Source: Nematostella vectensis
Taxonomy: Eukaryota > Cnidaria > Anthozoa > Actiniaria > Edwardsiidae
Assembly (NCBI RefSeq): GCF_932526225.1
Contig: NC_064047.1
Coordinates: 2,541,501 to 2,605,500, forward strand
DNA: 64,000 nucleotides
Direction: 5' to 3'
The notes under the pieces were generated by a model that ran no database searches, was not told the origin of the DNA, and saw only the letters and a list, made by a program, of their open reading frames with translations. Both the position numbers and the translations under genes were made by a program. This document shows positions 43,701 to 53,283 of this stretch, piece by piece. How positions within the stretch are numbered: position 1 is the first letter of the stretch; each line of letters begins with the position of its first letter.

Positions 43701-46700
43701 TTGATATCAAGCTTCGATACCCTTCCCTCGAGAAACACTAGGGAATTTAAGCAACAACGACGGCGGCGGCAGGGATAATATGATATCATACTTTTAAGTA
43801 TATTGTTAAAACAATCTACTCTAAACTAGCTTTAATAAAATGTACTCATTTTTGTAGTCCCAAAAAAGTATAGACAAGCGTGGAACTTTATTTTTATCAT
43901 AGCGAACAAGGATAAGTTTTCAGTGCAAACGTTTCTGTACTCGATAGACCTTGAAACTTGAAGTTTTCAAGGTTGGAGTAGATTTCACGTCTGGCTTTTT
44001 GAATTTTAAATTGTTTTTCGCCGTTGTAGTTCGCGCTCCGCATCTTCAACATTCGGGCAGGGTAGGGGCGTTCATTCCATATTTTGGCCTGGAAGGCAAC
44101 AAAACAGAATCTAAAAGCAATGCCTCCTGCAATGAAGGTGATTAGTATGAAACAGGAGAGTGCAACCAAAAAAGAAGTAGCTCAGTTTGTTTGGGAAGCA
44201 ACAAAAATAAGGGAAAGTGCTTTGTAATGAGAATTATATAATGACATCGCTACAAAGTACGATGATAGGATAACAGAGATCAACAATGCAATTAATTTAT
44301 TGTTTTTAATTCAAGGCCTGTACTTGTTGTCACTGTACTGATCATGGTAATTCAGAAATTACTTACGCTGTTCGTCTTCCGTGATCGACAGTTGCCTGAC
44401 GTCACTGTTACCATTGACAACCAGTAAGTTCAGCTTTGTTTGTAATAAGCCCATGTCAGTTAAACCTTTGTTATTGTTTTTATCCAATATTGGACGAAAA
44501 AATAATAAGCAGAAATCTAAGGGACGGATCATTTAACTTTCGAGGAGGGGGGTGGGGGGGTGGATGATTCTGAAACAAAATGTCCTGCAAGCCATTTTTT
44601 ACAAGAAAAAAAATCCTGCAGGGAGGAAAGTGTCTTTCACACCACCAATAGAGGGGGAGAAAATCTTGCCCAATAGCCAAGAAGAAAAAAATATATCTTG
44701 CTCACACGAAATCATCCATCACACACACACACCCCGTCTCAAAATAAAGCCTTATGCTTCATTTTACCGAATTCCATTGAAAATACCGCAACAGTTCAAA
44801 TCAGTCGGCGCGTAGGAATACGTGCTTGTATTCAACACTAACACACTGACTTGGCATAACAATTCATTCCGGAGTCAGATTATTCTATAGCCCGTGGTCG
44901 GACCCTTCCCCAAGATGTGTTTATCACTGAATACCCCCTACCCCCTTCGGAAAATACTAAACAACACATGTCCGTATGATTCGCTATCTTATCTTTCAAG
45001 ACGCCTTTTCTGCGTGATGTCGTTGGTGTTCTTCATGAATAACGTCATCGTGGGGATTGCTTCTGCCGTCAGTCGTGGACTGAAGAGCTTGATTCTCGGT
45101 TTCGTGTTCCTCCCTCGCATTGACCGCACGCCCTTAATGCAACAGTACCAATACTGGGACAAAGGTAAGTACGCCTTTGATGTGACAGTACCAGCACTGG
45201 GACAAAGGTAAGTACGCCCATGATGTGACAGTACCAACACTGGACAAGGGTAAGTACGCCCTTAATGTGACCGTACCAACACTGGACAAAGGTAAGTACG
45301 CCCTTAATGTGACAGTACCAGCACTGGACAATGGTAAGTACGCCCTTAATGTGACCGTACCAACACTGGACAAAGGTAAGTACGCCCATGATGTGACAGT
45401 ACCAACACTGGACAAAGGTTAGTACGCCCTTAATGTGACAGTACCAATACTGGGACAAAGGTAAGTACGCGCTTAATGTGACAGTACCAGCACTGGACAA
45501 AGGTAAGTACGCCCTTAATGTGACAGTACCAACACTGGACAAGGGTAAGTACGCCTTTGATGTAACAGTACCAACACAGGGACAAAGGTAAGTACGCCAT
45601 TAATTTAACAGTACCAACACTGGACAAAGGTAAGTACGCGCTTAATATGACAGTACCAACACTGGACAAAGGTAAGTACGCCCTTAATGTGACAGTACCA
45701 ACACTGGACAAAGGTAAGTACGCCCTTAATGTGACCACCGTACCAAAACTGGACAATGTTAAGTACGCCCATGATGTGACAGTACCAACACTGGACAAAG
45801 GTAAGTACGCCCATGATGTAACAGTACCAACACTGGACAAAGGTAAGTACGCCCATGATGTGACAGTACCAACACTGGACAAGGGTAAGAACGCCCATGA
45901 TGTAACAGTACCAACACTGGACAAAGGTAAGTACGCCCATGATGTGACAGTACCAACACTGGACAAAGGTAAGTACGCCCTAAATGTGACCGTACCAACA
46001 CTGGACAAAGGTAAGTACGCCCTTAATGTGACATTACCAACACTGGACAAAGGTAAGTACGCGCTTAATGTGACAGTACCAACACTGGACAAAGGTAAGT
46101 ACGCCCTTAATGTAACAGTACCAACACTGGACAAGGGTAAGTACGCCCTTGATGTGACAGTATCAACACTGGACAAAGGTAAGTACACCCTTAATGTAAC
46201 AGTACCAACACTGGACAAAGGTAAGTACGCCCATGATGTAACAGTACCAACACTGGACAAAGGTAAGTACGCCCTTAATGTGACAGTACCAACACTGGAC
46301 AAAGGTAAGTACGCGCTTAATGTGACAGTACCAACACTGGACAAAGGTAAGTACGCCCTTAATGTAACAGTACCGACACTGGACAAAGGTAAGTACGCCC
46401 TTGATGTGACAGTACCAACACTGGACAAAGGTAAGTACGCCCTTAATGTGACATTACCAACACTGGACAAAGGTAAGTACGCGCTTAATGTGACAGTACC
46501 AACACTGGACAAAGGTAAGTACGCACTTAATGTAACAGTACCAACACTGGACAAGGGTAAGTACGCCCTTGATGTGACAGTACCAACACTGGACAAAGGT
46601 AAGTACGCCCTTAATGTAACAGTACCAACACTGGACAAAGGTAAGTACGCACTTAATGTAACAGTACCAACACTGGACAAAGGTAAGTACGCACTTAATG

Positions 46701-49700
46701 TGACAGTACCAACACTGGACAAAGATAAGTACGCACTTAATGTGACAGTACCAACATTGGACAAAGGTAAGTAAGCCTTTGATGTGACAGTACCAACATT
46801 GGACAAAGGTAAGTAAGCCTTTGATGTGACAGTACCAACACTGGACAAAGGTAAGTACGCCCTTAATGTGACAGTACCAACACTGGACAAAGGTAAGTAC
46901 GCCCATGATGTGACAGTACCAACACTGGACAAAGGTAAGTACTTGATGTTACAGTACCAACACTGGACAAAGGTAAGTACGCCCTTAATGTGACCGTACC
47001 AACACTGGACAAAGGTAAGTACGCTCTTGATGTGACAGTACCAACACTGGACAAAGGTAAGTACGCGCTTAATGTGACAGTACCAACACTGGACAAGGGT
47101 AAGTACGCCCATGATGTGACCACCGTACCAACACTGGACAAAGGTAAGTACGCCCTTAATGTGAAAGTACCAACACTGGACAAAGGTAAGTACACCCTTA
47201 ATGTGACAGTACCAACACTGGACAAAGGTAAGTACGCCCATGATGTGACAGTACCAACACTGGACAAGGGTAAGTACGCCCTTAATGTGACCGTACCAAC
47301 ACTGGACAAAGGTAAGTACGCCCTTAATGTGACAGTACCAACACTGGACAAGGGTAAGTACGCCCTTAATGTGACCGTACCAACACTGGACAAAGGTAAG
47401 TACGCCCATGATGTGACAGTACCAACACTGGACAAAGGTTAGTACGCCCTTAATGTGACAGTACCAATACTGGGACAAAGGTAAGTACGCGCTTAATGTG
47501 ACAGTACCAGCACTGGACAAAGGTAAGTACGCCCTTAATGTGACAGTACCAACACTGGACAAGGGTAAGTACGCCTTTGATGTAACAGTACCAACACAGG
47601 GACAAAGGTAAGTACGCCCTTAATGTGACAGTACCAACACTGGACAATGTTAAGTACGCCCTTAATGTAACAGTACCAACACTGGACAAAGGTAAGTACG
47701 CCCTTAATGTGACCGTACCAACACTGGACAAAGGTAAGTACGCCCTTGATGTAACAGTACCAACACAGGGACAAAGGTAAGTACGCGCTTAATGTGACAT
47801 TACCAACACTGGGACAAAGGTAAGTACGCCCATGATGTAACAGTACCAACACTGGACAAGGGTAAGTACGCCCATGATGTGACAATACCAACACTGGACA
47901 ATGTTAAGTACGCCCATGATGTGACCGTACCAACACTGGACAAGGTTAAGTACGCCCTTAATGTGACAGTACCAACACTGGACAAAGGTAAGTACGCCCT
48001 TAATGTGACAGTACCAACACTGGACAAAGGTAAGTACGCCCATGATGTGACAGTACCAACACTGGACAAAGGTAAGTACTTGATGTTACAGTACCAACAC
48101 TGGACAAAGGTAAGTACGCCCTTAATGTGACCGTACCAACACTGGACAAAGGTAAGTACGCTCTTGATGTGACAGTACCAACACTGGACAAAGGTAAGTA
48201 CGCCCTTAATGTGACAGTACCAACACTGGACAAGGGTAAGTACGCCCATGATGTGACCACCGTACCAACACTGGACAAAGGTAAGTACGCCCTTAATGTG
48301 ACAGTACCAACACTGGACAAAGGTTAGTACGCCCTTAATGTGACAGTACCAACACTGGACAAAGGTAAGTACGCTCTTGATGTTACAGTACCAACACTGG
48401 ACAAAGATTAGTACGCGCTTAATGTGACAGTACCTACACAGGGACAAGGCTAAACACCCTCTGTGGAATAACGCAGTACCTTTCAGCCAAGGATCTCTTG
48501 TTCTCTTGGCCTGCTCGAAAAATATTTAATTTGTATATTGTTTCCGACCCACTAGATATCAAGTTGATCATCCCTAGGCACAGCGAGTGACACAACTTTT
48601 TCCAAGAAACCTCTTAACCCATTGACTCCTGGCTATTTTTGAGCTGAATTTACAAAAAAAAGACTGAGAACAGATACCCCCCCCCCCCTATTCTGAGTTT
48701 TATACAGCCCATCAAAGTCAAACACAGCTGCACCTAGTCAGCGGTATCCAAGCTTTCCAACAGTGCTTTGCGGTCCCCACTTTTAATTCCTCGTCGTTGT
48801 GCTGAAGCCAGCACAAGTTGATGGTTGCTTGTATTTTTTATCAAAAATACAGCTATGAGCATATTAGGAGAGTGTCTCAGGACATCATGAAGTCTATTGG
48901 GCATAATTGAGTGCTTTGCTTATGGATATTTGGGAGCAAAGGTGGATTCATGATGATTTTTTTATTTGTTTGGCTTTGCCTGGATGAGAAGATAATTTTC
49001 TAATGAATCACCACAGCTCTCCTAAATGCTTTCTTTTCTGAAACCAAATTGATTCCAAAACTGTTTACACTGCTACTCTGGGTCTGTATGACCTGGGATT
49101 GATTTGTTTGGCTTCGGGGTGAAATGGCTTCTAAAAAACAATCTGACTTTGGGGAGAGGAGTGTTGACTGGCCCTCCCCTCGTGAATTTTCCCCTGGATT
49201 TCCCAGAATGCTTTGCAATACGTAAAGATATTTTCGTGGTTGTACAATCCTTCAAGGAATGGACATTGTGTTTTGAGGCCAAGGAAATGTACCTGGAGGA
49301 TCAGAATAAAGGTATCTATTTGTGTCTTGAGCTGTGTTTGCTGATCTCTCTCCCTTGTGTGGTATTTTGAGCATTTCATTGAGAGGGGTGATTCTGCTTT
49401 TCTTTCCTTGTTCGATTTGAAATTTGTCAAAGAACCTGTGCTATTATTTGGCTTAAGAGTAGTTGCCAACACCTTGGTTGGATGTATATCTTCAAGACCA
49501 TTTATCCCTTAGACTGATGCCTGAGTATCTTCATCTTGTTGTGTTTAGTTTGCTTTTATAAATTTTTGGGGTTGTGGGTACTTCCCAAAGCCGGTACAGG
49601 CCGGTTGAGGGGTCAATGTGTTTAAACAATTAAGAAAATTAATTAAGAAAATAATGACCCCGCTGATAGTTAACCGTTTTCCAATGTGAACATGGCTAAA

Positions 49701-51317
49701 ATATAGCATGGAAACATTGGCAAAGTACTACTATTACGCGAGACCCCCAGCCCCGTTTCATTGCCCCACTCTAATATAGTCGAATTGTTCGCTTACTGTA
49801 TTTTTTTGCACTCGTAACCAGGCTACCTGTCGTACGTCGGTTTCATCAACGTCCTTAAAGCCCACAGCCACCCCGTCATGCTGGTATTTTGTCAGTTGCT
49901 TTTGAACGCAACCTGGCAGCGACACACAAATAACGCCGTGGATATCGGAGAAGTCGCCTTTGGTGAGTATGTTTGATGGCACACACTGTATTATAGTTTA
50001 GTTTATAGAGACATGACGAAAAAACCTGTAAATTCGCAATTCGAGATAGAGAGAGAAGACACAATTTATTACAATGGCCATCGGTTCCTTGTATTCCGTA
50101 CTGATTTTTGAAACACAAATAACGTGAGGCCGAAATGCACATACCCAGATTTTTGCTTTTTAAGATATTTTTTCCTTGATCATCCTTGCGCTTTGTATGA
50201 CCTCAGGGACGAAAAGCTAAAATTTCAAATTGACACTTTACAAAAAGTCGCATCAATTTTAAAAAAGTCGCATTTGATATTTTGTTTGCTATTACTCACT
50301 AAGTACTTAGAGAAATTTTCCGCCTTATTAGATCTGAAATGAGCTTATTTTAAGCGTTAAGTCATGTTTTTCCGTCATGTCGTTTATAGACGTTTCTCGA
50401 GGCACCTCCCGAAATCTAGAAGTGATAAAATAACCGTTAAATCCACTCCTCAGGCACCCCCCTGTTTACAAATACAAATAAATAGAAGAGATAGATTGAT
50501 AGATAGATTAATGGGAGGGGGGTGGGGGGTGGTGGGCGGATCGTCGCGTTGCAAACGAATGCCTGTCATATCTCTTCTTTTCAAGTTTGAGCGTATTTCC
50601 GGCGAGGCAACTCTAAATGTAGTACTGTATAAACACGAGAAGATTCTAGAAAATTCTGATACTTAATCTGCGAATGGGTTGAAGCATCACTCAACTGTGT
50701 GTGGAAAAATAATGGTCACCATTTAGGGCCCCTATGGTGGTGAGGAACGGTTTCGTAGCATCCTTCTTACGCAGAGACGTCCCTTTTGAAACCAGTATCT
50801 TAGATAGTTGTTGCTCATTTCGAGAAGATGCAAGCATAAAGAACCCCCATTAGGGTTTTCTGTTTTCAGTCTGTTTTTCTTACAATTTTGCTCAAAAGTA
50901 CCCAGGAGTAAAAGGGTTAAAACTGTCTAGGAATGGAAATTTCAGTGCTTGCCGTGTTTGTCTGTTGTCCCTTTATGTCGGATGCTTACACATGAAAGAC
51001 TATATGAACATGATTAGTTTGTAAATTTTTATTACCTAACCAGTTTATAGCCTTGATAAAGTGAAAAGATTTGTGTTGATCTCATCTTTGACATATAGTC
51101 GGCCTTTCATATCATAGTCCAACGTTTTTCACAAGGTGGCTTAGAAGAAGAAGGGCGCCCGCCAGTATTTCGAAGCAGACCAGCAGCCAACCGCTGGTTC
51201 GTGGCAGTGACACTCCTGCGTAACCCTGGGCTAGCGAAGTACAGGAAATCCGATGACCTGGTATTGCAGAATGCTCTCGAAAGAAATAAAATGCAGCGCA
51301 GAGATTTGCCTATCTAA
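28747..51317 (+). CDS. STRA6: STRA6-like vitamin A (retinol) transporter, 18 coding exons
   Basis: STRA6 is a multi-pass plasma-membrane receptor that takes up retinol. The model encodes 608 residues (human STRA6 is 667) and all exon phases join without error. Family-like stretches include DLACLGPA and CRGRFGVLIPMNFL (N terminus), YPFFACLST (exon 4), DFKFSTQIVSMFAV (exon 9), GFQIGYTIL (exon 13), NNVIVGIASAVSRGLKS and LPRIDRTPLMQQYQYWDKG (exon 16), AHSHPVMLVFCQLLLN (exon 17) and the C-terminal NRWFVAVTLLRNPGLAKYRK (exon 18). Several exons encode one or two membrane segments. The first exon follows a clear acceptor, so at least one non-coding exon lies upstream. Vertebrate STRA6 responds to retinoic acid; I see no response element. 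The family call is from remembered patterns. A cnidarian paralogue rather than a strict orthologue is likely. Confidence 0.85.
31358..31828 (+). repeat. 39-bp minisatellite in STRA6-like intron 4
   Basis: Twelve units of ATGAACTTATCATCTCTCCT followed by GTGTGATAAATGTTACCTC, with few differences and one shortened unit near 31580. 39 bp is 13 codons, so the repeat keeps an open frame by chance; it lies wholly within an intron. Confidence 0.9.
31870..31888. repeat. Poly-G run
   Basis: About 18 consecutive G in intron 4 of the STRA6-like gene, a likely G-quadruplex and a likely place for assembly error. Confidence 0.85.
33370..34634 (+). pseudogene. Harbinger DDE transposase, copy 2, deleted
   Basis: Exon 1 has the sense codons that are stops in copy 1 (EAELKAE near 33535, PGEHQRI near 33928) and keeps GFVDGTVRPICRP. 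It has a frameshift near 33690, where eight bases present in copy 1 are missing (AYPCR then changes frame). The donor GTAAGT is at about 34026. A deletion of about 470 bp joined at about 34400 removes the 3' part of the intron, the acceptor and the first half of exon 2, including the GDPAYP catalytic motif. The remainder (SAVEWVFGDIVSYFAFLDF to EYFQV) is open to 34634. Confidence 0.8.
35991..36712 (-). pseudogene. Harbinger Myb/SANT-like protein, copy 2, broken
   Basis: The ATG at 36710-36712 continues in frame through MSEDKKVAEKRELF, unlike copy 1. A stop (TAA near 36600) then replaces the Tyr codon found in copy 1 after EPHKHP, and a shift near 36475 disrupts the region after HEDFL. From 36359 the C-terminal 122 residues are open: KKRKES, QPKRKTQRSLVQLM and the Gln/Met-rich tail. 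It was the DNA-binding partner of the transposase. Confidence 0.75.
38427..38500. repeat. Dispersed repeat shared with 54238-54318
   Basis: Both sites carry GGCCAATCACGC, CCATTTT, GCTCCCGCT and CACAAA..ATCCATTTC in the same order. This is a short dispersed element with a CCAAT box; one copy is in a STRA6-like intron and the other before the mucin-like exon. Confidence 0.55.
39892..40060. repeat. Dispersed element ACCAGGGCC...GTTTGAGGCC, copy A
   Basis: The unit begins ACCAGGGCCGTAGCAGGGGG and ends TTTTGAGGCC, with a long C run in the middle (40028-40044). A second copy in the same orientation is at 40761-40920. The two flank exon 10 of the STRA6-like gene. It is a short non-coding element. 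Confidence 0.65.
40384..40420. repeat. (TA)n(TG)n microsatellite before exon 10
   Basis: (TA)9 then TTTTTGTGTGTGTGTGTG runs into the exon 10 acceptor TTTTCAG, so the TG tract acts as part of the polypyrimidine region. Confidence 0.85.
40761..40920. repeat. Dispersed element ACCAGGGCC...GTTTTGAGGCC, copy B
   Basis: It matches 39892-40060 in order and orientation with many substitutions and a different C-run length. Confidence 0.6.
41320..41520. repeat. (GAT)n-rich imperfect microsatellite
   Basis: Long runs of GATGAT with GACGAT and GTTATGAT interruptions in intron 11 of the STRA6-like gene. Confidence 0.85.
42574..42620. repeat. (TTTG)n microsatellite
   Basis: About eleven TTTG units with one TTTAATTG interruption in intron 12, shortly before exon 13. 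Confidence 0.85.
45165..48445 (+). repeat. 42-bp tandem array copying the exon 16 / intron 16 splice junction
   Basis: Nearly 80 units of about 42 bp. Each contains ACAGTACCAACACTGGACAAA followed by GGTAAGTACGCCC. The last exon 16 bases (CAACAGTACCAATACTGGGA then CAAAG) and the start of the intron (GTAAGTACGCC) are the evident founder unit at the array's left edge. Most units keep a perfect donor AAAG/GTAAGT; a few have GTTAGT or GATTAG. Diagnostic variants repeat at fixed offsets (2,020 bp between 45421 and 47441; 1,137 bp between 46941 and 48078), which shows larger internal duplications. Long open frames on both strands follow from 42 being a multiple of three and are not genes. Confidence 0.95.
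48446..49821 (+). other. Rest of intron 16, no gene seen
   Basis: AT-rich intronic sequence with a short C run near 48680. An open stretch at 49200-49310 has no matching splice phase for the STRA6-like protein, so it was not used. Confidence 0.5.
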
Positions 51318-51324
51318 GCAGGGC

Positions 51325-51518
51325 TTAAAGCCCAGTGCAAACTGCGCCAGCACCTGCCAGCATTGCTGGCGAATTTTCGCTTGACTGACTATAGGACAAA
51401 GGAAATGTCAAAATGGGAAATGGACTTTCTGACATTTCGTTTGTCTTGTGGTCAGTCGAACAAGAATTCGCCAGCAATGCTGGCTGGTGGGTGCTGGCGC
51501 AGTTTGCACAGGGCTTAA
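51325..51518. mobile_element. MITE in the 3' untranslated region of the STRA6-like gene
   Basis: Arms of about 85 bp (GTGCAAACTGCGCCAGCAC, CCAGCATTGCTGGCGAATT, GAAATGTCA) are reverse complements of each other, and TTAA stands at both ends. The element begins eight bases after the stop codon and lacks genes. A candidate poly(A) signal AATAAA lies further on at 51789-51794. Confidence 0.75.
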
Positions 51519-52015
51519 CATGTTTAACACATTTCAAGGAAAAAAGGAACATTGTTGGATTTTAAACCACTTTGGTGATAAAAGTTTTTGATAATACCAC
51601 AAGTTAGTAATGTTAGTTTGGTAATAATGTTAGAAGTGTAAATAACAAAACACTTTAGAAAAATACTTGTCAGATGCCGATTTGGTTAGAGTGTTTTTCA
51701 AAATCCCGTGAAACAAAATGTAATAATTACAGTGTAATAGTCAAGCCAGAACAAAAGAGAACAAAGACATTACAGTGTATTAGTACTAAATAAACTAAAT
51801 ATTATTTCAAATGATTTTGAAAACCACTCTAACGGTACAGTTAGATGCGTTTTCGTTTATTCTAGTTGCCATATGTAAGCACGCGTCTTGGGGATAGCCG
51901 CTTGAGTATCACTTAACCAGCTTTTTGGTGTTTGGACTTACTGTTTCTTGATAGATGTTCGGAGATGTTTACATTTGAATCCAAGCCAAAGTTATTGCAA
52001 AAAGAATATTACTTA
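51519..52015. other. Gene-free stretch after the STRA6-like gene
   Basis: AT-rich, with no coding region that I can support. It contains AATAAA at 51789, a possible polyadenylation signal for the upstream gene. Confidence 0.4.
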
Positions 52016-52264
52016 ATATACATCTATATCAATTAAGTTTGACTATAAGAAAATGGAAAATGATTGAATGCCAAACACCACTGGTTATGGAAAACATGTC
52101 TTGTATCTGTTAATAACATTCAGTGAGGCTGAATTAAGTTTGTAGCGAGGCCCTTGTAATGAATGAACGCATTTTTGATTATTATATATATTATTATTGG
52201 CCAAACTTTGTTCAATTTTCAATTTTCTTATAGTCAAACTTTATCGAAATAGGTGTATATTATA
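52016..52264. mobile_element. MITE, about 250 bp
   Basis: The left arm ATATACATCTATATC...AAGTTTGACTATAAGAAAAT is the imperfect reverse complement of the right arm ending TCGAAATAGGTGTATATTAT. The terminal word TATACACCTATTT is shared with the MITE at 10868-11262, suggesting one family or one transposase. Confidence 0.65.
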
Positions 52265-52303
52265 AACCATGATGATTTTTATTACCATAACGTTAGAATG
52301 AGC

Positions 52304-52571
52304 TTAGAGTGCAAACAGTAAAACCGTGAGAGATTAGTTAGTAAATAGAACTACTTTGTACAATTTAGTGAAAATAGTTGAACTAGAACGCGAATATTTA
52401 GTAAAATAGTTGGACCGTGACTTTGGCTATTTATTTTTTCTTGTCTCACTGTTTCGGTCGAGCGGCAACACTCTTTTGTGAGGGAAATTGACAATTCACT
52501 ATTTAGTAATTGTACAAAATAGTACAATTTAGTTTTACTAATCTTTTACGCTTTTACTGTTTGCACTCTAA
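52304..52571. mobile_element. MITE, about 268 bp, TTAGAGTGCAAACAGTAAAA ends
   Basis: The two ends are exact inverted copies over the first 18-20 bases (TTAGAGTGCAAACAGTAAAA), with further inverted similarity inward (GATTAGTTAGTAAA / TTTACTAATC and TTGTACAAT). It has no genes. Confidence 0.75.
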
Positions 52572-53283
52572 TTTTTTTTCAGCATTTCAAGTATTTTGAA
52601 TACATATCGTTTTTATAATTGTAATTTTTAATAAATGCGTTGAGATAATAGCGGTCTTGCATGGTTCCTCTTTCCCCTCCCCCCTCTTCTCTCTCGTCCG
52701 TAAAAAACCCTTTTGAGCAGAGCTTTCTGTGTGTAGCTTGATTCCTTTGTTCCATATTATTTGATCGAAAATATATCTCAAACTATTGCGACCTCCAAGT
52801 TGGAAATAATGTCACAGACCTCCATATCTTTAGCGATAACAAGGTGTTGATCTTTCTTTTTGAAAGAGCTTTTCTATGTGGTGTTTCATTGACCACACCC
52901 GATTCGAGCTCGCGAAAGAAGAGAGCAAGGTCTGGATGTAGCCACCGAAATCTAGAAGGTTCGCTAACGCGAAATCCGGCTCGTTCCAGCAGAGGCTAAT
53001 GTGGAACAAAGGCAAAGCGACACAGAGAGCACTGCGCATGAGGTTGCCTTAGAGAGGGCTTAACGCGCTTGTCACGCGGATGACTGTTTACGAGCCTGTC
53101 ACATATAAGACGTTATATCGCCTATGCGAGTGACGGATTGGCGAATCCGGGTGCACTCGTTACCACTTGCAGAACCTTTTGCGCTGTTCGTTTATTTATC
53201 AAAGCCATTCTGTCCCATTGTAGCATAAAACCTTACTGCGAGTAATCCAATTTCCATTGTGGAAAAACACCTTTTTAATGCTC
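52572..53283. other. Upstream region of the mucin-like gene, no gene seen
   Basis: No supported coding region. Several CCATTGTGG words cluster at 53212-53300 around the start codon of the next gene. No TATA box is obvious. Confidence 0.4.

Larger units (their letters stand above)
28737..51317 (+). other. Exon map of the STRA6-like gene
   Basis: Coding exons: 1 28747-28824 (exon begins 28737), 2 29534-29613, 3 30591-30742, 4 30850-30970, 5 32022-32079, 6 37560-37691, 7 38191-38270, 8 39138-39199, 9 39784-39845, 10 40426-40525, 11 41161-41236, 12 41591-41648, 13 42666-42714, 14 43247-43370, 15 44316-44423, 16 45001-45164, 17 49822-49962, 18 51136-51317. Every intron starts GT and ends AG. Coding lengths sum to 1,824 bases plus stop. 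Intron 5 (5.5 kb) holds Harbinger copy 2, and intron 16 (4.7 kb) holds the 42-bp splice-site array. Confidence 0.85.

Noticed and set aside
45430-47562. Long open frame (about 710 codons) on the minus strand and similar plus-strand frames
   Set aside because: They are translations of a 42-bp repeat, whose length is a multiple of three. The region is intronic and codon content is fixed by the repeat.
45165-48445. CRISPR-like array
   Set aside because: Units are contiguous 42-bp repeats with no unique spacers, in a eukaryotic intron.
49200-49312. Possible exon between exons 16 and 17
   Set aside because: It has an acceptor-like and a donor-like site, but exon 16 already joins exon 17 in phase (YWDK to GYLSY), as expected for the family.
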